Shown: one piece after another, positions 1 to 7,537 of the stretch | How the letters are laid out: each line of letters starts with the position of its first letter | Position numbering within the stretch: the stretch's first letter is position 1 | Virus record (IMG/VR): IMGVR_UViG_3300003691_000053 | Span: 1-23,811 of that record | Length of the DNA stretch: 23,811 nucleotides | Reading direction: 5' to 3' (one strand) | From: a virus | Program-made: the position numbers and the translations under genes | Notes under the pieces: generated by a model | Told to the model about the DNA's origin: nothing | Database searches by the model: none | What the model saw: the letters and a program-made list of their open reading frames with translations, nothing else

Positions 1-146
1 ATGAATCCAACATGAAACATAAGAACTTCTATTATATTTAGCTTTTGTCATATGTCCCGATAATCTTTTTTTAAAGTTTGAATTGTTTTACCAATGTATC
101 TAACTTCTTTTGTATCAGGATGTAATAGTTTGTATATCTTTGTCAT
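1..146 (-). CDS. GIY-YIG homing endonuclease, partial and frameshifted
   Basis: The ATG at 146 opens a frame beginning MTKIYKLLHPDT and continuing through RYIGKT, which matches the two halves of the GIY-YIG nuclease core (IY, then YIG). It stops after 32 codons (TGA at 50-48). A -1 shift, or one extra A, in the seven-A run near 66-72 restores a natural reading: KKRLSGHMTKAKYNR, continuing open to the left edge. GIY-YIG enzymes of this kind (I-TevI-like) cut DNA to spread the intron that carries them, and this one lies inside the intron that splits the ATPase gene. The rest is outside the window. The frameshift could be a real inactivating mutation, a homopolymer error in the assembly, or slippage. 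Family call fairly sure; activity unknown. Confidence 0.72.
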
Positions 147-402
147 ATTATAAAATTAAAACAATAACAAAAATACTAAAAATGTTCACCGTTTCCAAAA
201 TTAAATGATTAATTTAATAATGTACTCTCCCACAACAGGAGATAGTCGTTGAACCTTACCCATATAATTAATACTTAGGGTCTTGGATGCTGATTGCCCA
301 ATCTGCATAATTTTTAAACATTCATAATGTGATTTCTCCATTATTGTAGTTTATGCAGCTCTAAGGGGTTTCCAGCAGTTAAATGAATAATGGCACAAAT
401 TT
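1..402 (-). ncRNA. Group I intron in the ATPase gene, 3' part outside window
   Basis: The 5' splice site is placed after the T at 403. Exon AATGGT (408-403) pairs with the internal guide GCCATT (394-389), giving the required U.G wobble at the junction. Next come a P element (ACTGCTGGAAACC, 378-366), a Q element (AATCAGCATCC, about 295-285) with P4 formed by TGCTG and CAGCA, and an R element (GGTTCAACGACTATC, 255-241). These resemble the conserved core of phage group I introns. A GIY-YIG ORF follows. The S element, the second half of P7 and the 3' splice site should lie left of the window. The order and spacing of the elements make this a confident call. The exact subgroup was not determined. 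Confidence 0.85.
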
Positions 403-935
403 ACCATTTTACCTACAGTCTTAAATCTGTAACTAATACCATCATTATTGTCAGATTTATATTCCTCATAATGAGCAAGAACAATAATGTTTTTATCTAT
501 TGGTACTAATTGTATCTGTTTGAAAATTTTACCCATAAAAAGTCCAATTTTCTTAAACACATCAAAACCAGTAGCTAATGCTTTCTCCATATAATGGTCT
601 TGCATTAAATAATTCATATCATCTATTACAATATTTGTAATATCTGGTCTTTTCATGTAAATTAATTGTAATATATTTGATACTGATGTTGGATTGTTTG
701 TTTGATAGTAGTTACCTGTTGGGGCAATATCAATAACAGTATCTTTATCACTACCAAATTCCACACCAACTCTTTTATATTTATTTCTCCATCCTTTGAA
801 TGGTAATGCTCTACTAGCACATGCAATAATAAAAGTGTGTTGTGGGTCTAAGCCTTTAATACCTAATTCTGGTATCTGACCTATAGATGTTGATTTACCT
901 GAACCCGATGGTCCAAGTATCATAATTTTTGACAT
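403..935 (-). CDS. AAA-type ATPase (AAA_24/Sak4-like), exon 1
   Basis: A P-loop ATPase with Walker A GPSGSGKST at residues 8-16 and a Walker B-like strand NIVIDDMNYL at 101-110. The small size and the C-terminal RFKTVGKMV segment suit the AAA_24 group of phage ATPases, whose Sak4-like members assist single-strand annealing recombination. Exact role is inferred. The open frame runs on to a stop at 351, but the last 16 codons read group I intron sequence, not protein. Exon 1 ends within the codon for Val178, after GT. Exon 2 should lie beyond the left edge. ATG at 935 has A/T-rich leader and no Shine-Dalgarno sequence. It is the promoter-distal end of the replication gene run. Confidence 0.8.
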
Positions 936-954
936 AAGCTATAAATTTTAAATA

Positions 955-1125
955 TTAAACTTTAGAAAGATCTTTTAGTTCTTTCAACTTTTTGTTGAAA
1001 ATAACACTTTCTCTATTTTTCCAAATATCAGTTAGAATAGAAGCTAATTCTATGTCACTATTAGTAGTAACACCATCTCTGATATCTAATACTTCACTTA
1101 TTGGTTTTATTAATTGACTATCCAT
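955..1125 (-). CDS. Small protein of unknown function (56 aa)
   Basis: A short ORF fills the gap between the DnaB-like helicase and the ATPase. It starts at an ATG 2 nt after the helicase stop (TGA at 1130-1128) and ends 19 nt before the ATPase start. It begins MDSQLIKPISEVLDIRDGV and ends KELKDLSKV, and is mostly polar and probably helical. No family was recognised. The tight fit between two solid genes, the shared strand and the ordinary composition argue that it is translated. Its place among replication proteins hints at an accessory role there, but nothing in the sequence shows it. Confidence 0.6.
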   Translation of the reverse strand: MDSQLIKPISEVLDIRDGVTTNSDIELASILTDIWKNRESVIFNKKLKELKDLSKV

Positions 1126-1127
1126 AA

Positions 1128-2258
1128 TCATAATTCAATAAAAGTTAATATTCCGGGATAAATTTTAGTCTGTATGTGTTGTGGTGCTTCACTATGTCTA
1201 CTTCTAACAAGATGTATACTTCTATAGTTAGGTATTTCTGATATATCAGTATTAAAATGAATATTAATACCATATCTATCATCAGTTGCATCAAACATTG
1301 TAAGTAAATAGTCAGCATCTTCGGCTAAATTACCACTATCTTTTAAATCATCATCGTTTGGAAACAAATATTGATTGTTAAATTTAATTCTAGTAATATC
1401 AGATATGTTTCTATTAAGATGTATAATATCAATAAATGAATAATTAAATAAATTCTTCATTTCAATTTGATATTCAGTTAATTTATCCATATTTTCTTTC
1501 ATCTTAAAACCCCTTTCTCTTTTTAAGGCTCTCATATGATCAATAATACAAATTAATTGTTCATCAGGATCACTTGGTACATAACCAGAAATTCTCTGTT
1601 TAATATCCATATTTGGTCCAGTTTTATACTCTTCATACATCAAAGTACCATGTTCTTTAGCATAAGAAAATAAAATATTTCTTATACCAGTAGGATTACT
1701 ATCATTTTTATCTTCAATAATATCAACAACACCACTTGTTAGTTTTTTACCTTTTTCATCATAAGTACCAAACATAGGATTAATCCTATTTTCAATAATC
1801 TGATCAACAATTGCTTGATGTTCTTCAGTAGGTATTATCATCTCACCATCTTCACCATCATATTTTAATTTTGTCATCAAATATGATGGACTCATTGATA
1901 TAAATGGTAAACCTTTATATGTCTTACCTTCTGGTAATCTAATACTTACAATACCATAATCATTTGAAAAGAAGAAAGCAATAGTACGAAATCTAACACT
2001 AATTTTATCCATTTCTAATGACCAATAGAAAATCTTTAATTTGACATTAGGGTTTTCTAAATAGTGTAAATAAGGATGAATCATAAAAGCTGTATCAACC
2101 AATGTAGATTTACCACTCTTTGGGGACCCACCAACACCAATTAAAACACCTCTTTGTATTCCATGCAATGCTTTATCTAATTTTGGTATTCCTGTTGGTA
2201 AACCTTGATTTCTACCTATAAGACCTTTTTTAAAAGCTAATTTTAAATCACCACTCAT
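1128..2258 (-). CDS. DnaB-like replicative helicase (SF4, RecA fold)
   Basis: A 376-aa protein with a RecA/DnaB-type ATPase core. Walker A is GGSPKSGKST at residues 43-52, FYWSLEMDKI at 77-86 resembles DnaB motif 1a (the SLEM element), and a hydrophobic strand QLICIIDHMRAL near 234-245 is the Walker B region. HLVRSRH near 348-354 is a plausible arginine finger. There is little sequence before the core, so the usual DnaB N-terminal primase-binding domain is missing or very reduced. It should unwind DNA at the phage fork. It is a ring helicase by family. The stop overlaps nothing downstream, while its start overlaps the stop of the upstream gene at 2258, indicating translational coupling. Confidence 0.8.
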   Translation of the reverse strand: MSGDLKLAFKKGLIGRNQGLPTGIPKLDKALHGIQRGVLIGVGGSPKSGKSTLVDTAFMIHPYLHYLENPNVKLKIFYWSLEMDKISVRFRTIAFFFSNDYGIVSIRLPEGKTYKGLPFISMSPSYLMTKLKYDGEDGEMIIPTEEHQAIVDQIIENRINPMFGTYDEKGKKLTSGVVDIIEDKNDSNPTGIRNILFSYAKEHGTLMYEEYKTGPNMDIKQRISGYVPSDPDEQLICIIDHMRALKRERGFKMKENMDKLTEYQIEMKNLFNYSFIDIIHLNRNISDITRIKFNNQYLFPNDDDLKDSGNLAEDADYLLTMFDATDDRYGINIHFNTDISEIPNYRSIHLVRSRHSEAPQHIQTKIYPGILTFIEL

Positions 2259-2836
2259 TATTGTAAACCTCTCATTAATGGTTGTTTTTTATCTTTTGAT
2301 AATTTTGATAGATCTATAATCTCTAAATATTGAGACAACCTTGATTCTACTGATTTACCACCTTCACCAACAACAGCTTTGCTAATAAAATAATCTGCTC
2401 TTTGCATAAATTTAGGATCATTAGTACCATTTGCAAATTCAAGTATATATAAACTTGCAGCTTCTAATATTTCATCTTTTCTAACACTTGGATGTTCTGA
2501 AAAATATTTCATCATTTTATTAATACAACTGGCTTTTGCTCCACCTGCTGTTTTCTTAACATCCATGAATAATTTTCTATATTCAGTATTAACCCAATCC
2601 CATTCTGTATTATCCATACTTTTTTTGATTTCAACATCAAACAAGGGAATATTCCATACTAAAGTATTAGTTTTATATTCCCTTGTTATAATGTTAAGTC
2701 TATTAGTTTGTTCTTTAATCAAATCTGGTATATAAGATGTACCAAAATTAAAATGTAAAGATAATAAGTAAACTATGATATCATTTTTATTGAAACCACT
2801 TTTTTCAATAATTTGTATAATTTTTTTATTTATCAT
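2258..2836 (-). CDS. Unknown protein in replication module (192 aa)
   Basis: No family was recognised. The protein has a helical N-terminal third, a central segment with WDWVNTEYRKLF, then a lysine-rich stretch and a C-terminal SKLSKDKKQPLMRGLQ tail. No membrane segment, Walker motif or cysteine cluster is visible. Its ends overlap both neighbours by a few bases (2833-2836 with the SF2 helicase, 2258 with the DnaB-like helicase), so the three are probably made from one message in similar amounts. A helicase loader or fork accessory protein would fit the position. That is a guess from context only. Confidence 0.65.
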   Translation of the reverse strand: MINKKIIQIIEKSGFNKNDIIVYLLSLHFNFGTSYIPDLIKEQTNRLNIITREYKTNTLVWNIPLFDVEIKKSMDNTEWDWVNTEYRKLFMDVKKTAGGAKASCINKMMKYFSEHPSVRKDEILEAASLYILEFANGTNDPKFMQRADYFISKAVVGEGGKSVESRLSQYLEIIDLSKLSKDKKQPLMRGLQ

Positions 2837-3966
2837 TTTATATTCACATTATAGTATTTAATATTAGATTTATCTACATTCTCTAAAGCATTTTTTAACC
2901 ATTCTTCATCAGCAGTACCTTTAGAACATACAATTAATATTTTAGCTAAGTGTCCGGGTCTGTATCTAACTGCTCTACCAATTCTTTGGATAATATGTCT
3001 TTCTTTACTTTTGATTTGATGTACAAGAATAAAATCAACTAATGGTATATCAGCACCTTCATTTAATGAATCAACTGCTGAAATACGATTTATATTACCA
3101 TTAACAAATTCTGTCAAATCTGAATCATTTGTTTTTGAATGATAAGTTCTAGGTTCTAGTTCCTCAGCAGTTTTTATACTACCAGTGAATATTATACCTT
3201 TCTTTTCAGGTGGTATAATATTTTTTAATAAGTACTTTGAAACCTGTAGTTTACTTCGTAGGTTATAAACTATTCTCATTCTTTCAAGAACTGTAAATTT
3301 ATAACTTCCTTGTATTTCACCATCTGTAATAGATTGTAATTTATTTGTTAAATAATCATATTTACTTTTCTCTGTAGATAAAAATCTTTTAGTTTTAGTT
3401 CCAGATGTTATATATTTAACTTTATTATCTAAGTTAACCATATAAATATCTATCATAAAAGGTGCTATTACACCTTTTTTAACGGCATCATCCATAGGTA
3501 AAGTATAAACAATCTTAATTTTTAAATTGTCTAATATTTCTTTCTTATCTATTTCTGTAGGTGGTGTAGCAGTAAGAGCAATAATTTTATCATATATATT
3601 ATTATCAAAGAACATAGAATTATTTTCAGTAATGTTATGTGCTTCATCTAATATAACAAGATCATAAACATTACCTTCTAGTTTGTTGATTGATACATAA
3701 CAGTATCTATCAATTCTATCATAAATACCATCACTCCATTCTGCAAATTCTTTTCTCCAATTAGAATCTCTCAGTCTAACTGTTGGTACAACCAATAAAA
3801 TCTTAATTTCTCTTTGCATCTCTTCCTCTAATGCTTTTATATAGTCAATGGCAATTTTTGATTTACCACCTCCTGTTGCAATAGCAAGTAAACCACCATT
3901 GTTTACAGTAAGTTGATGTAGAGCTTCAGATTGAATTAGATTTTTTGCTTCATTTATATGTAACAT
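2833..3966 (-). CDS. Superfamily 2 DEAH-box helicase
   Basis: A 377-aa SF2 helicase or translocase with motifs in order: motif I ATGGGKS (residues 30-36), motif II DEAH (107-110), motif III-like LTATPP (131-136), and motif VI IIQRIGRAVRYRPG (about 328-341). The length is near the minimum for two RecA-like domains, similar to phage UvsW-type repair and recombination helicases. The substrate (branched DNA, RNA-DNA hybrid) cannot be told from sequence. It is the first gene after the promoter-like motif at 3990-4023, whose core lies about 50 bp upstream of the ATG. It probably leads an operon running left through the DnaB-like helicase and the ATPase. Confidence 0.85.
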   Translation of the reverse strand: MLHINEAKNLIQSEALHQLTVNNGGLLAIATGGGKSKIAIDYIKALEEEMQREIKILLVVPTVRLRDSNWRKEFAEWSDGIYDRIDRYCYVSINKLEGNVYDLVILDEAHNITENNSMFFDNNIYDKIIALTATPPTEIDKKEILDNLKIKIVYTLPMDDAVKKGVIAPFMIDIYMVNLDNKVKYITSGTKTKRFLSTEKSKYDYLTNKLQSITDGEIQGSYKFTVLERMRIVYNLRSKLQVSKYLLKNIIPPEKKGIIFTGSIKTAEELEPRTYHSKTNDSDLTEFVNGNINRISAVDSLNEGADIPLVDFILVHQIKSKERHIIQRIGRAVRYRPGHLAKILIVCSKGTADEEWLKNALENVDKSNIKYYNVNIK

Positions 3967-3989
3967 ATATTAAGATTTTAATTTTTGTA

Positions 3990-4023
3990 ATTAATATAAG
4001 GTACTAATTGTTTCGTTGACGAA
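3990..4023 (-). promoter_or_regulatory. Promoter-like motif, copy 1
   Basis: Minus-strand sequence CGTCAACGAAACAA, three to four bases, then GTACC and a TTATATTAAT tract. It lies in the gap between the PurA-like gene and the SF2 helicase gene, about 50 bp before the helicase start. Two further copies occur at 12111-12146 and 19868-19902. It does not match the Bacteroidota housekeeping promoter (TTTG near -33, TAnnTTTG near -7), so a phage-specific promoter or a regulator site is inferred. Confidence 0.55.
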
Positions 4024-4033
4024 TACTATAACA

Positions 4034-5149
4034 TTAATACTTAAATGATGGAGTATTGCAAGGTAATACAATCATATCAAGACCTATACTTAATACACTC
4101 ATATCAAAACTTGTTAGTTCATCATCCAATATAACCATCAACTTACCATCTGTTATTTGATCCATACAAGTAACAATCAACTCATAATCATTAGATTTAT
4201 TAATACGTTTATCACATGCTATTGCATATTCTAAAGCTCTAACATCTAAGAAATCTGTTCTAAATGATCCTTGTATTGATGTGTCCGGATTTGTTTTCTC
4301 AATATGATTTTGCAAATATTCATTAAATTCTTTAGAATAATTAATTTTACTTTCAATCATTGGACCATTACCATGTCTTGTTTGATAAGCTCTGATTACA
4401 TAGTGAGTTTTTACGTAATCTACATCTAATTGATCAATAATTTCAAATGCATTGAGAGAAGAGGTGTTTGATCTGGTCACATTTGGGAAAAACCCAATAT
4501 TTTTATCAAGTAATAATCCTTGCGCACCTTCAAAAACATAATGGTTAAAATCTAAATCTTTAATGGAATTTGGAATTTTACATACATTAAGCATCTGAGT
4601 TAGAGATTTATACCATAAAGCTTCATCTAACTTATCATGTGTAAATAATTCACCTAAAATATCATAATAATAATCTTTTACCTTACTATATTTTATATCA
4701 AATACCTTTCTAAATAAAGCATTCATAACAGTTAAAGAGTAATTATTTTCATTTCTCTCAATTGTTTTACCAAATCCAACACCAACAGTACCATGACCAC
4801 TAACATTATATTTATTTGATGCAATATCATATAATGTTGTCAACATTACTTCAGGATCTAAATATATAATAGGAACTATACCTTCAGCAAGTAATTTTGA
4901 ATACTCGTTCATGAATGATATTGGGTCTATAGTACAGAATTTACTAATATATGTAGCTGCACCTTTTAATGTTCCAGAACCAATAGAGCTAAATACATGT
5001 TGTATATTATTATATTCAACATTATGAGCTGCTTGATGTCCACCATTAAACCTTACAATTAAGGATTTTTTTGTTGTTAATGCATTTGTAATGTTTCCTT
5101 TTCCTTCATCACCAAATCCTGCACCCAATACTATATCTACTTTCTTCAT
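4034..5149 (-). CDS. purA: Adenylosuccinate synthetase-like protein (PurA/PurZ family)
   Basis: PurA joins aspartate to IMP using GTP, the first step to AMP. PurZ relatives use dGMP to make 2-aminoadenine DNA. The protein shows the family P-loop GDEGKG (residues 13-18) with catalytic Asp14, GGHQAAH (36-42) with the catalytic His, FEGAQGLLLD (206-215), FPNVTRSNT (221-229) and a guanine-binding TCMD (327-330, for TKLD). At 371 residues it is about 60 shorter than E. coli PurA (about 430). The usual aspartate loop (TTGRRRR) is replaced by GSFRTDFLD (294-302), so substrate choice may differ. Keeping Asp14 argues against a standard PurZ, in which that residue is changed. It leads a run of nucleotide genes (DUF1599, ThyX, MazG-like). 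Confidence 0.85.
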   Translation of the reverse strand: MKKVDIVLGAGFGDEGKGNITNALTTKKSLIVRFNGGHQAAHNVEYNNIQHVFSSIGSGTLKGAATYISKFCTIDPISFMNEYSKLLAEGIVPIIYLDPEVMLTTLYDIASNKYNVSGHGTVGVGFGKTIERNENNYSLTVMNALFRKVFDIKYSKVKDYYYDILGELFTHDKLDEALWYKSLTQMLNVCKIPNSIKDLDFNHYVFEGAQGLLLDKNIGFFPNVTRSNTSSLNAFEIIDQLDVDYVKTHYVIRAYQTRHGNGPMIESKINYSKEFNEYLQNHIEKTNPDTSIQGSFRTDFLDVRALEYAIACDKRINKSNDYELIVTCMDQITDGKLMVILDDELTSFDMSVLSIGLDMIVLPCNTPSFKY

Positions 5150-5169
5150 TTCTTATTATTTAAAAATTT

Positions 5170-5508
5170 TTATTTATCTCTACTTTCTTCTTTTAATCCT
5201 TCTTTATGTTTCTCAAACAAAATTGCACCTAACAATATGGAATAATTTGCTAAATCAACAAGTGTATCTTCAATTGATTCATTTTTAGGTAGTTTATTAG
5301 GAGTATTCAATAAATTACCTAATCTTACTACTTTTGTAGAAATCAAATTTAAAGCTGACATTTCAGATGTTAATTTAATTGCTGAACCTGCTAATTTAAA
5401 ATTTGATAACATGTCTTCATTAGCATAATCACTACCTTTTGTAATTAGTAATGCTTTTTGTCTTTCTTGGAATTTTTTTACAAATTCATTAAATTCTTCT
5501 TGGATCAT
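5170..5508 (-). CDS. DUF1599 / Nmad1-like protein
   Basis: A 112-aa protein with the features I associate with DUF1599, also called nucleotide-modification-associated domain 1: KGSDYANEDMLSNFK (residues 24-38), a central TKVVRLGNLL (57-66), and NESIEDTLVDLANYSILL (75-92). The last motif recalls the acidic helices of MazG-type all-alpha NTP pyrophosphatases. Family members are found in phages and near DNA-modification genes, and a role in base modification or nucleotide supply is proposed rather than shown. It overlaps the zinc-ribbon gene by 4 nt (5505-5508), and sits between ThyX and PurA-like genes, which supports a nucleotide role. Confidence 0.7.
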   Translation of the reverse strand: MIQEEFNEFVKKFQERQKALLITKGSDYANEDMLSNFKLAGSAIKLTSEMSALNLISTKVVRLGNLLNTPNKLPKNESIEDTLVDLANYSILLGAILFEKHKEGLKEESRDK

Positions 5509-5699
5509 TGTTTTCCTTTTTTTCTTTTATACAAATGTTCACTAATGCTTGTTATATATTTTACACAATCATTACACCAATCATTTATCTCTTTTAATTT
5601 GAGATTTTTACCATTATAAGATTCATCTGTATTAAGATTAATCCATTGTTGAGTATAAACATTAGTTCCACCACATGTTGGACATACTATTTTAATCAT
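5505..5699 (-). CDS. Small zinc-ribbon protein (64 aa)
   Basis: Two cysteine pairs, CPTC (residues 6-9) and CNDC (42-45), separated by about 32 residues, form a typical zinc ribbon. The C-terminus is basic (YKRKKGKQ), so nucleic-acid or protein binding is plausible. No specific family was recognised. It overlaps both neighbours by one to four bases, so translation is coupled with the DUF1599-like protein and the 64-aa unknown. Many phages carry such short zinc-ribbon proteins with no known role. Confidence 0.7.
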   Translation of the reverse strand: MIKIVCPTCGGTNVYTQQWINLNTDESYNGKNLKLKEINDWCNDCVKYITSISEHLYKRKKGKQ

Positions 5700-5893
5700 T
5701 ATTTCTGTTTTTTTACAATATCTTCATAAGAACAGTGATTACTAAAAGACATACATAAATGAGAAAGTGAATATTTTCTACCACTTTTAGCAGTAATTGA
5801 ATCACCTTCTAAATCTAATACATCATTAATAGTAAATTCATTATCATATAAATAATTCCATGCTTCATGAATTTTAGTTATTATTACTTTCAT
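5699..5893 (-). CDS. Small protein of unknown function (64 aa)
   Basis: No family was recognised. It begins MKVIITKIHEAWNYLYD and carries a short basic patch (KSGRKYS) in the middle, followed by two cysteines and a charged tail. It is soluble by composition. The start overlaps the ThyX stop and its stop overlaps the zinc-ribbon start, each by about one base, so it is almost certainly translated as part of the nucleotide-metabolism operon. Function unknown. Confidence 0.6.
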   Translation of the reverse strand: MKVIITKIHEAWNYLYDNEFTINDVLDLEGDSITAKSGRKYSLSHLCMSFSNHCSYEDIVKKQK

Positions 5894-6948
5894 TATTTTT
5901 CAAATTGATTATTATCAATCATATATCTATACTGAATAAAACCTCTGAAATTATTACACCAACCTGCTGATCCATCTTCTATATCAATTTTAAGATATCC
6001 TATTTCATTTTCTTCTTCTGATTCAAGTAATTCTATTGTACCTCTAGTGTAAGTTATATACTCTTCATTAGTCATAGCTCTAGCACAATGTTCAAATGGT
6101 GAAGCATGTTTATTTTTCAAAAGCATATCATGTAATTGAATATCTTTTTCATAATCAATTTCACCATCAAAAGTCATATATGAAAGTCTTGCAGCTCTAG
6201 CTGTAGCAATTTTAAGTATTACATCTTCATATTTACCTAATTCAGATAATCTACCTTTATTGAACTTATCACTAAATGGAATATGCCATTCACCAGCTTT
6301 TAATTCATTAGGAGTACTTTCATTTCTAGCATCCCACATAGATTCAGCCAATGCTTGAATATGAATCTCAGCACCAGATCCACTAAATTTAATCCAATCT
6401 AATTCTGTATTAGTAGAACATTCAGGATAATTTTTTGTAGCATCTTTCCTACTTTTATATGTTATAACTTCTTTTTTAGAATCATCCCTGATATGATACT
6501 TTGGACATCTTAAATCAAAGAAATTTTCCATTTCAGTAACAGTAACAAGATTGGTATACCACATAAATGGTTCTAATAACCTGTTTGTAATTTGTTTAGT
6601 AACATCACCAATATTTAACTGTTCTGCCCATAATATGGCTGCATCTCTAGCAGCTAACCATAAAGCTCTTCTATTTCCAACAGCTTCACCTTGTAAATAT
6701 TCAGTTCCCTGCATACCTTTATGATCTTTTTGCCAAGCAATTGGTACAAATGGATCATCTTTAATAGACTTCAACATTTTTTTATGAGGTATTGCTCTTG
6801 AAGATGCAGCATTTCTACTGAACATTCTATGAGTCATTACTTCAGCATGTATAAATCTTGGATAAGTAAGAATAAATGTTGTTATTCTTTCACCTCTAGG
6901 ATTAACACTATCTGCTATTATTTCAGCATTTACTTTTCTTTTATTCAT
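5893..6948 (-). CDS. thyX: Flavin-dependent thymidylate synthase (ThyX family)
   Basis: ThyX makes dTMP from dUMP using methylene-tetrahydrofolate, FAD and NADPH. The signature HRMFSRNAASSR (residues 40-51) corresponds to the ThyX motif RHRxxSxNxxSxR, and C-terminal segments SPFEHCA and NNFRGFIQYR match other family landmarks. At 351 residues it is about 100 longer than ordinary ThyX (220-250), with an insertion of roughly residues 110-230 between the two halves; long forms of this kind occur in phages. The ATG overlaps the upstream 103-aa ORF by 8 nt. The neighbours (PurA-like, DUF1599-like, MazG-like) point to a phage dNTP supply block. Family call is firm. Confidence 0.88.
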   Translation of the reverse strand: MNKRKVNAEIIADSVNPRGERITTFILTYPRFIHAEVMTHRMFSRNAASSRAIPHKKMLKSIKDDPFVPIAWQKDHKGMQGTEYLQGEAVGNRRALWLAARDAAILWAEQLNIGDVTKQITNRLLEPFMWYTNLVTVTEMENFFDLRCPKYHIRDDSKKEVITYKSRKDATKNYPECSTNTELDWIKFSGSGAEIHIQALAESMWDARNESTPNELKAGEWHIPFSDKFNKGRLSELGKYEDVILKIATARAARLSYMTFDGEIDYEKDIQLHDMLLKNKHASPFEHCARAMTNEEYITYTRGTIELLESEEENEIGYLKIDIEDGSAGWCNNFRGFIQYRYMIDNNQFEK

Positions 6949-7252
6949 AGATCGTAGTTGTTATTTGTTTTGGAAATACTTGTTGTGCAGTATATTCACT
7001 TGAAATATTACATTCATTCCAACCCATTTCATCTTTTACAGAGTTAGAATAGTCAATAATGTAAAAGCAACCATTAGGATGTTTAAAAACTATATGATGA
7101 TACTCTTGATGTCTACCTGTATCATCATGTTCATTTTCAACAACCTCTACATTTATAAGATTGCTGTCAACTTCAAAATAACTTTCTTGACAAATACTCT
7201 CATGTTGTTCTGGTGTTAAAATTATTGTATCTCTTTTTCTTTTTTCTGCCAT
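6941..7252 (-). CDS. Unknown protein (103 aa)
   Basis: No family was recognised. It is a charged, soluble protein. It begins with a basic patch, MAEKRKRDT, has an acidic and histidine-rich middle (NEHDDTGRHQEYHH) and ends KQITTTIYE. It overlaps the ThyX start by 8 nt and begins 2 nt after the stop of the MazG-like gene, so it belongs to the same message. The histidine-rich stretch could bind a metal, which is only a suggestion. Confidence 0.6.
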   Translation of the reverse strand: MAEKRKRDTIILTPEQHESICQESYFEVDSNLINVEVVENEHDDTGRHQEYHHIVFKHPNGCFYIIDYSNSVKDEMGWNECNISSEYTAQQVFPKQITTTIYE

Positions 7253-7254
7253 AA

Positions 7255-7488
7255 TTATAAAGTTTTAAGCATTCTTACACACATTGCTGCTGTTTGAATT
7301 AATTCTTCAGCTATATGTGCTTTAGTATCTCTACCAATATCCCAATCAAGAACAGCTTTAGCTACTTCACCAGATTCTTCTTGCATTATAGCTAATTGTT
7401 TAAATCTATCATCTGTATAATTAGGATGAATTTTTTCAGCTCTAGCTAACTCAACTTTGATAGTTTTATAAATTTCAGGTGTTTTTAT
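7255..7488 (-). CDS. MazG-like NTP pyrophosphohydrolase, no standard start codon
   Basis: An open frame of about 77 codons reads naturally to TAA at 7257-7255. It contains EESGEVAKAVLDW and, about 20 residues later, EELIQTAAMCVRML. These are the paired acidic helices (EExxE ... ExxD-like) that bind Mg2+ in MazG-type enzymes, which split NTPs or dNTPs into NMP and pyrophosphate. No ATG, GTG or TTG lies in frame between the upstream stop and residue 1. ATA at 7488 or ATT at 7494 are the only near-cognate starts. The frame begins about 14 nt after the U-tract of the VWA gene terminator. Either a rare start is used or a base is missing in the A/T runs. PurZ partners (MazZ) belong to this superfamily, so the nearby PurA-like gene is notable. 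Confidence 0.62.
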   Translation of the reverse strand: MKTPEIYKTIKVELARAEKIHPNYTDDRFKQLAIMQEESGEVAKAVLDWDIGRDTKAHIAEELIQTAAMCVRMLKTL

Positions 7489-7501
7489 AAGAATTAAAAA
7501 T

Positions 7502-7529
7502 TAAAAAAAAACAATCTATTACAGACTGT
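7502..7529 (-). terminator. Rho-independent terminator of the VWA gene
   Basis: On the minus strand ACAGTCT, loop GTAAT, AGATTGT (7 bp with one G.U pair) is followed by nine Ts. It starts 9 nt after the VWA stop. The MazG-like frame begins just after the U-tract, so readthrough must occur or that gene has another source of message. Confidence 0.7.
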
Positions 7530-7537
7530 CTTTTTTA

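Noticed and set aside
4034-5149. Calling this gene PurZ (2-aminoadenine genome enzyme).
   Set aside because: The catalytic Asp that PurZ replaces is present (Asp14), and no DatZ or family A DpoZ gene is seen in the window. PurA-like is the safer label.
5091-5288. Plus-strand ORFs such as 5091-5288, 8132-8326, 10071-10337, 13479-13724, 15885-16097, 16521-16793 and 22945-23235.
   Set aside because: All lie antisense to well-supported minus-strand genes and have compositions expected of shadow frames, with no recognisable motif.
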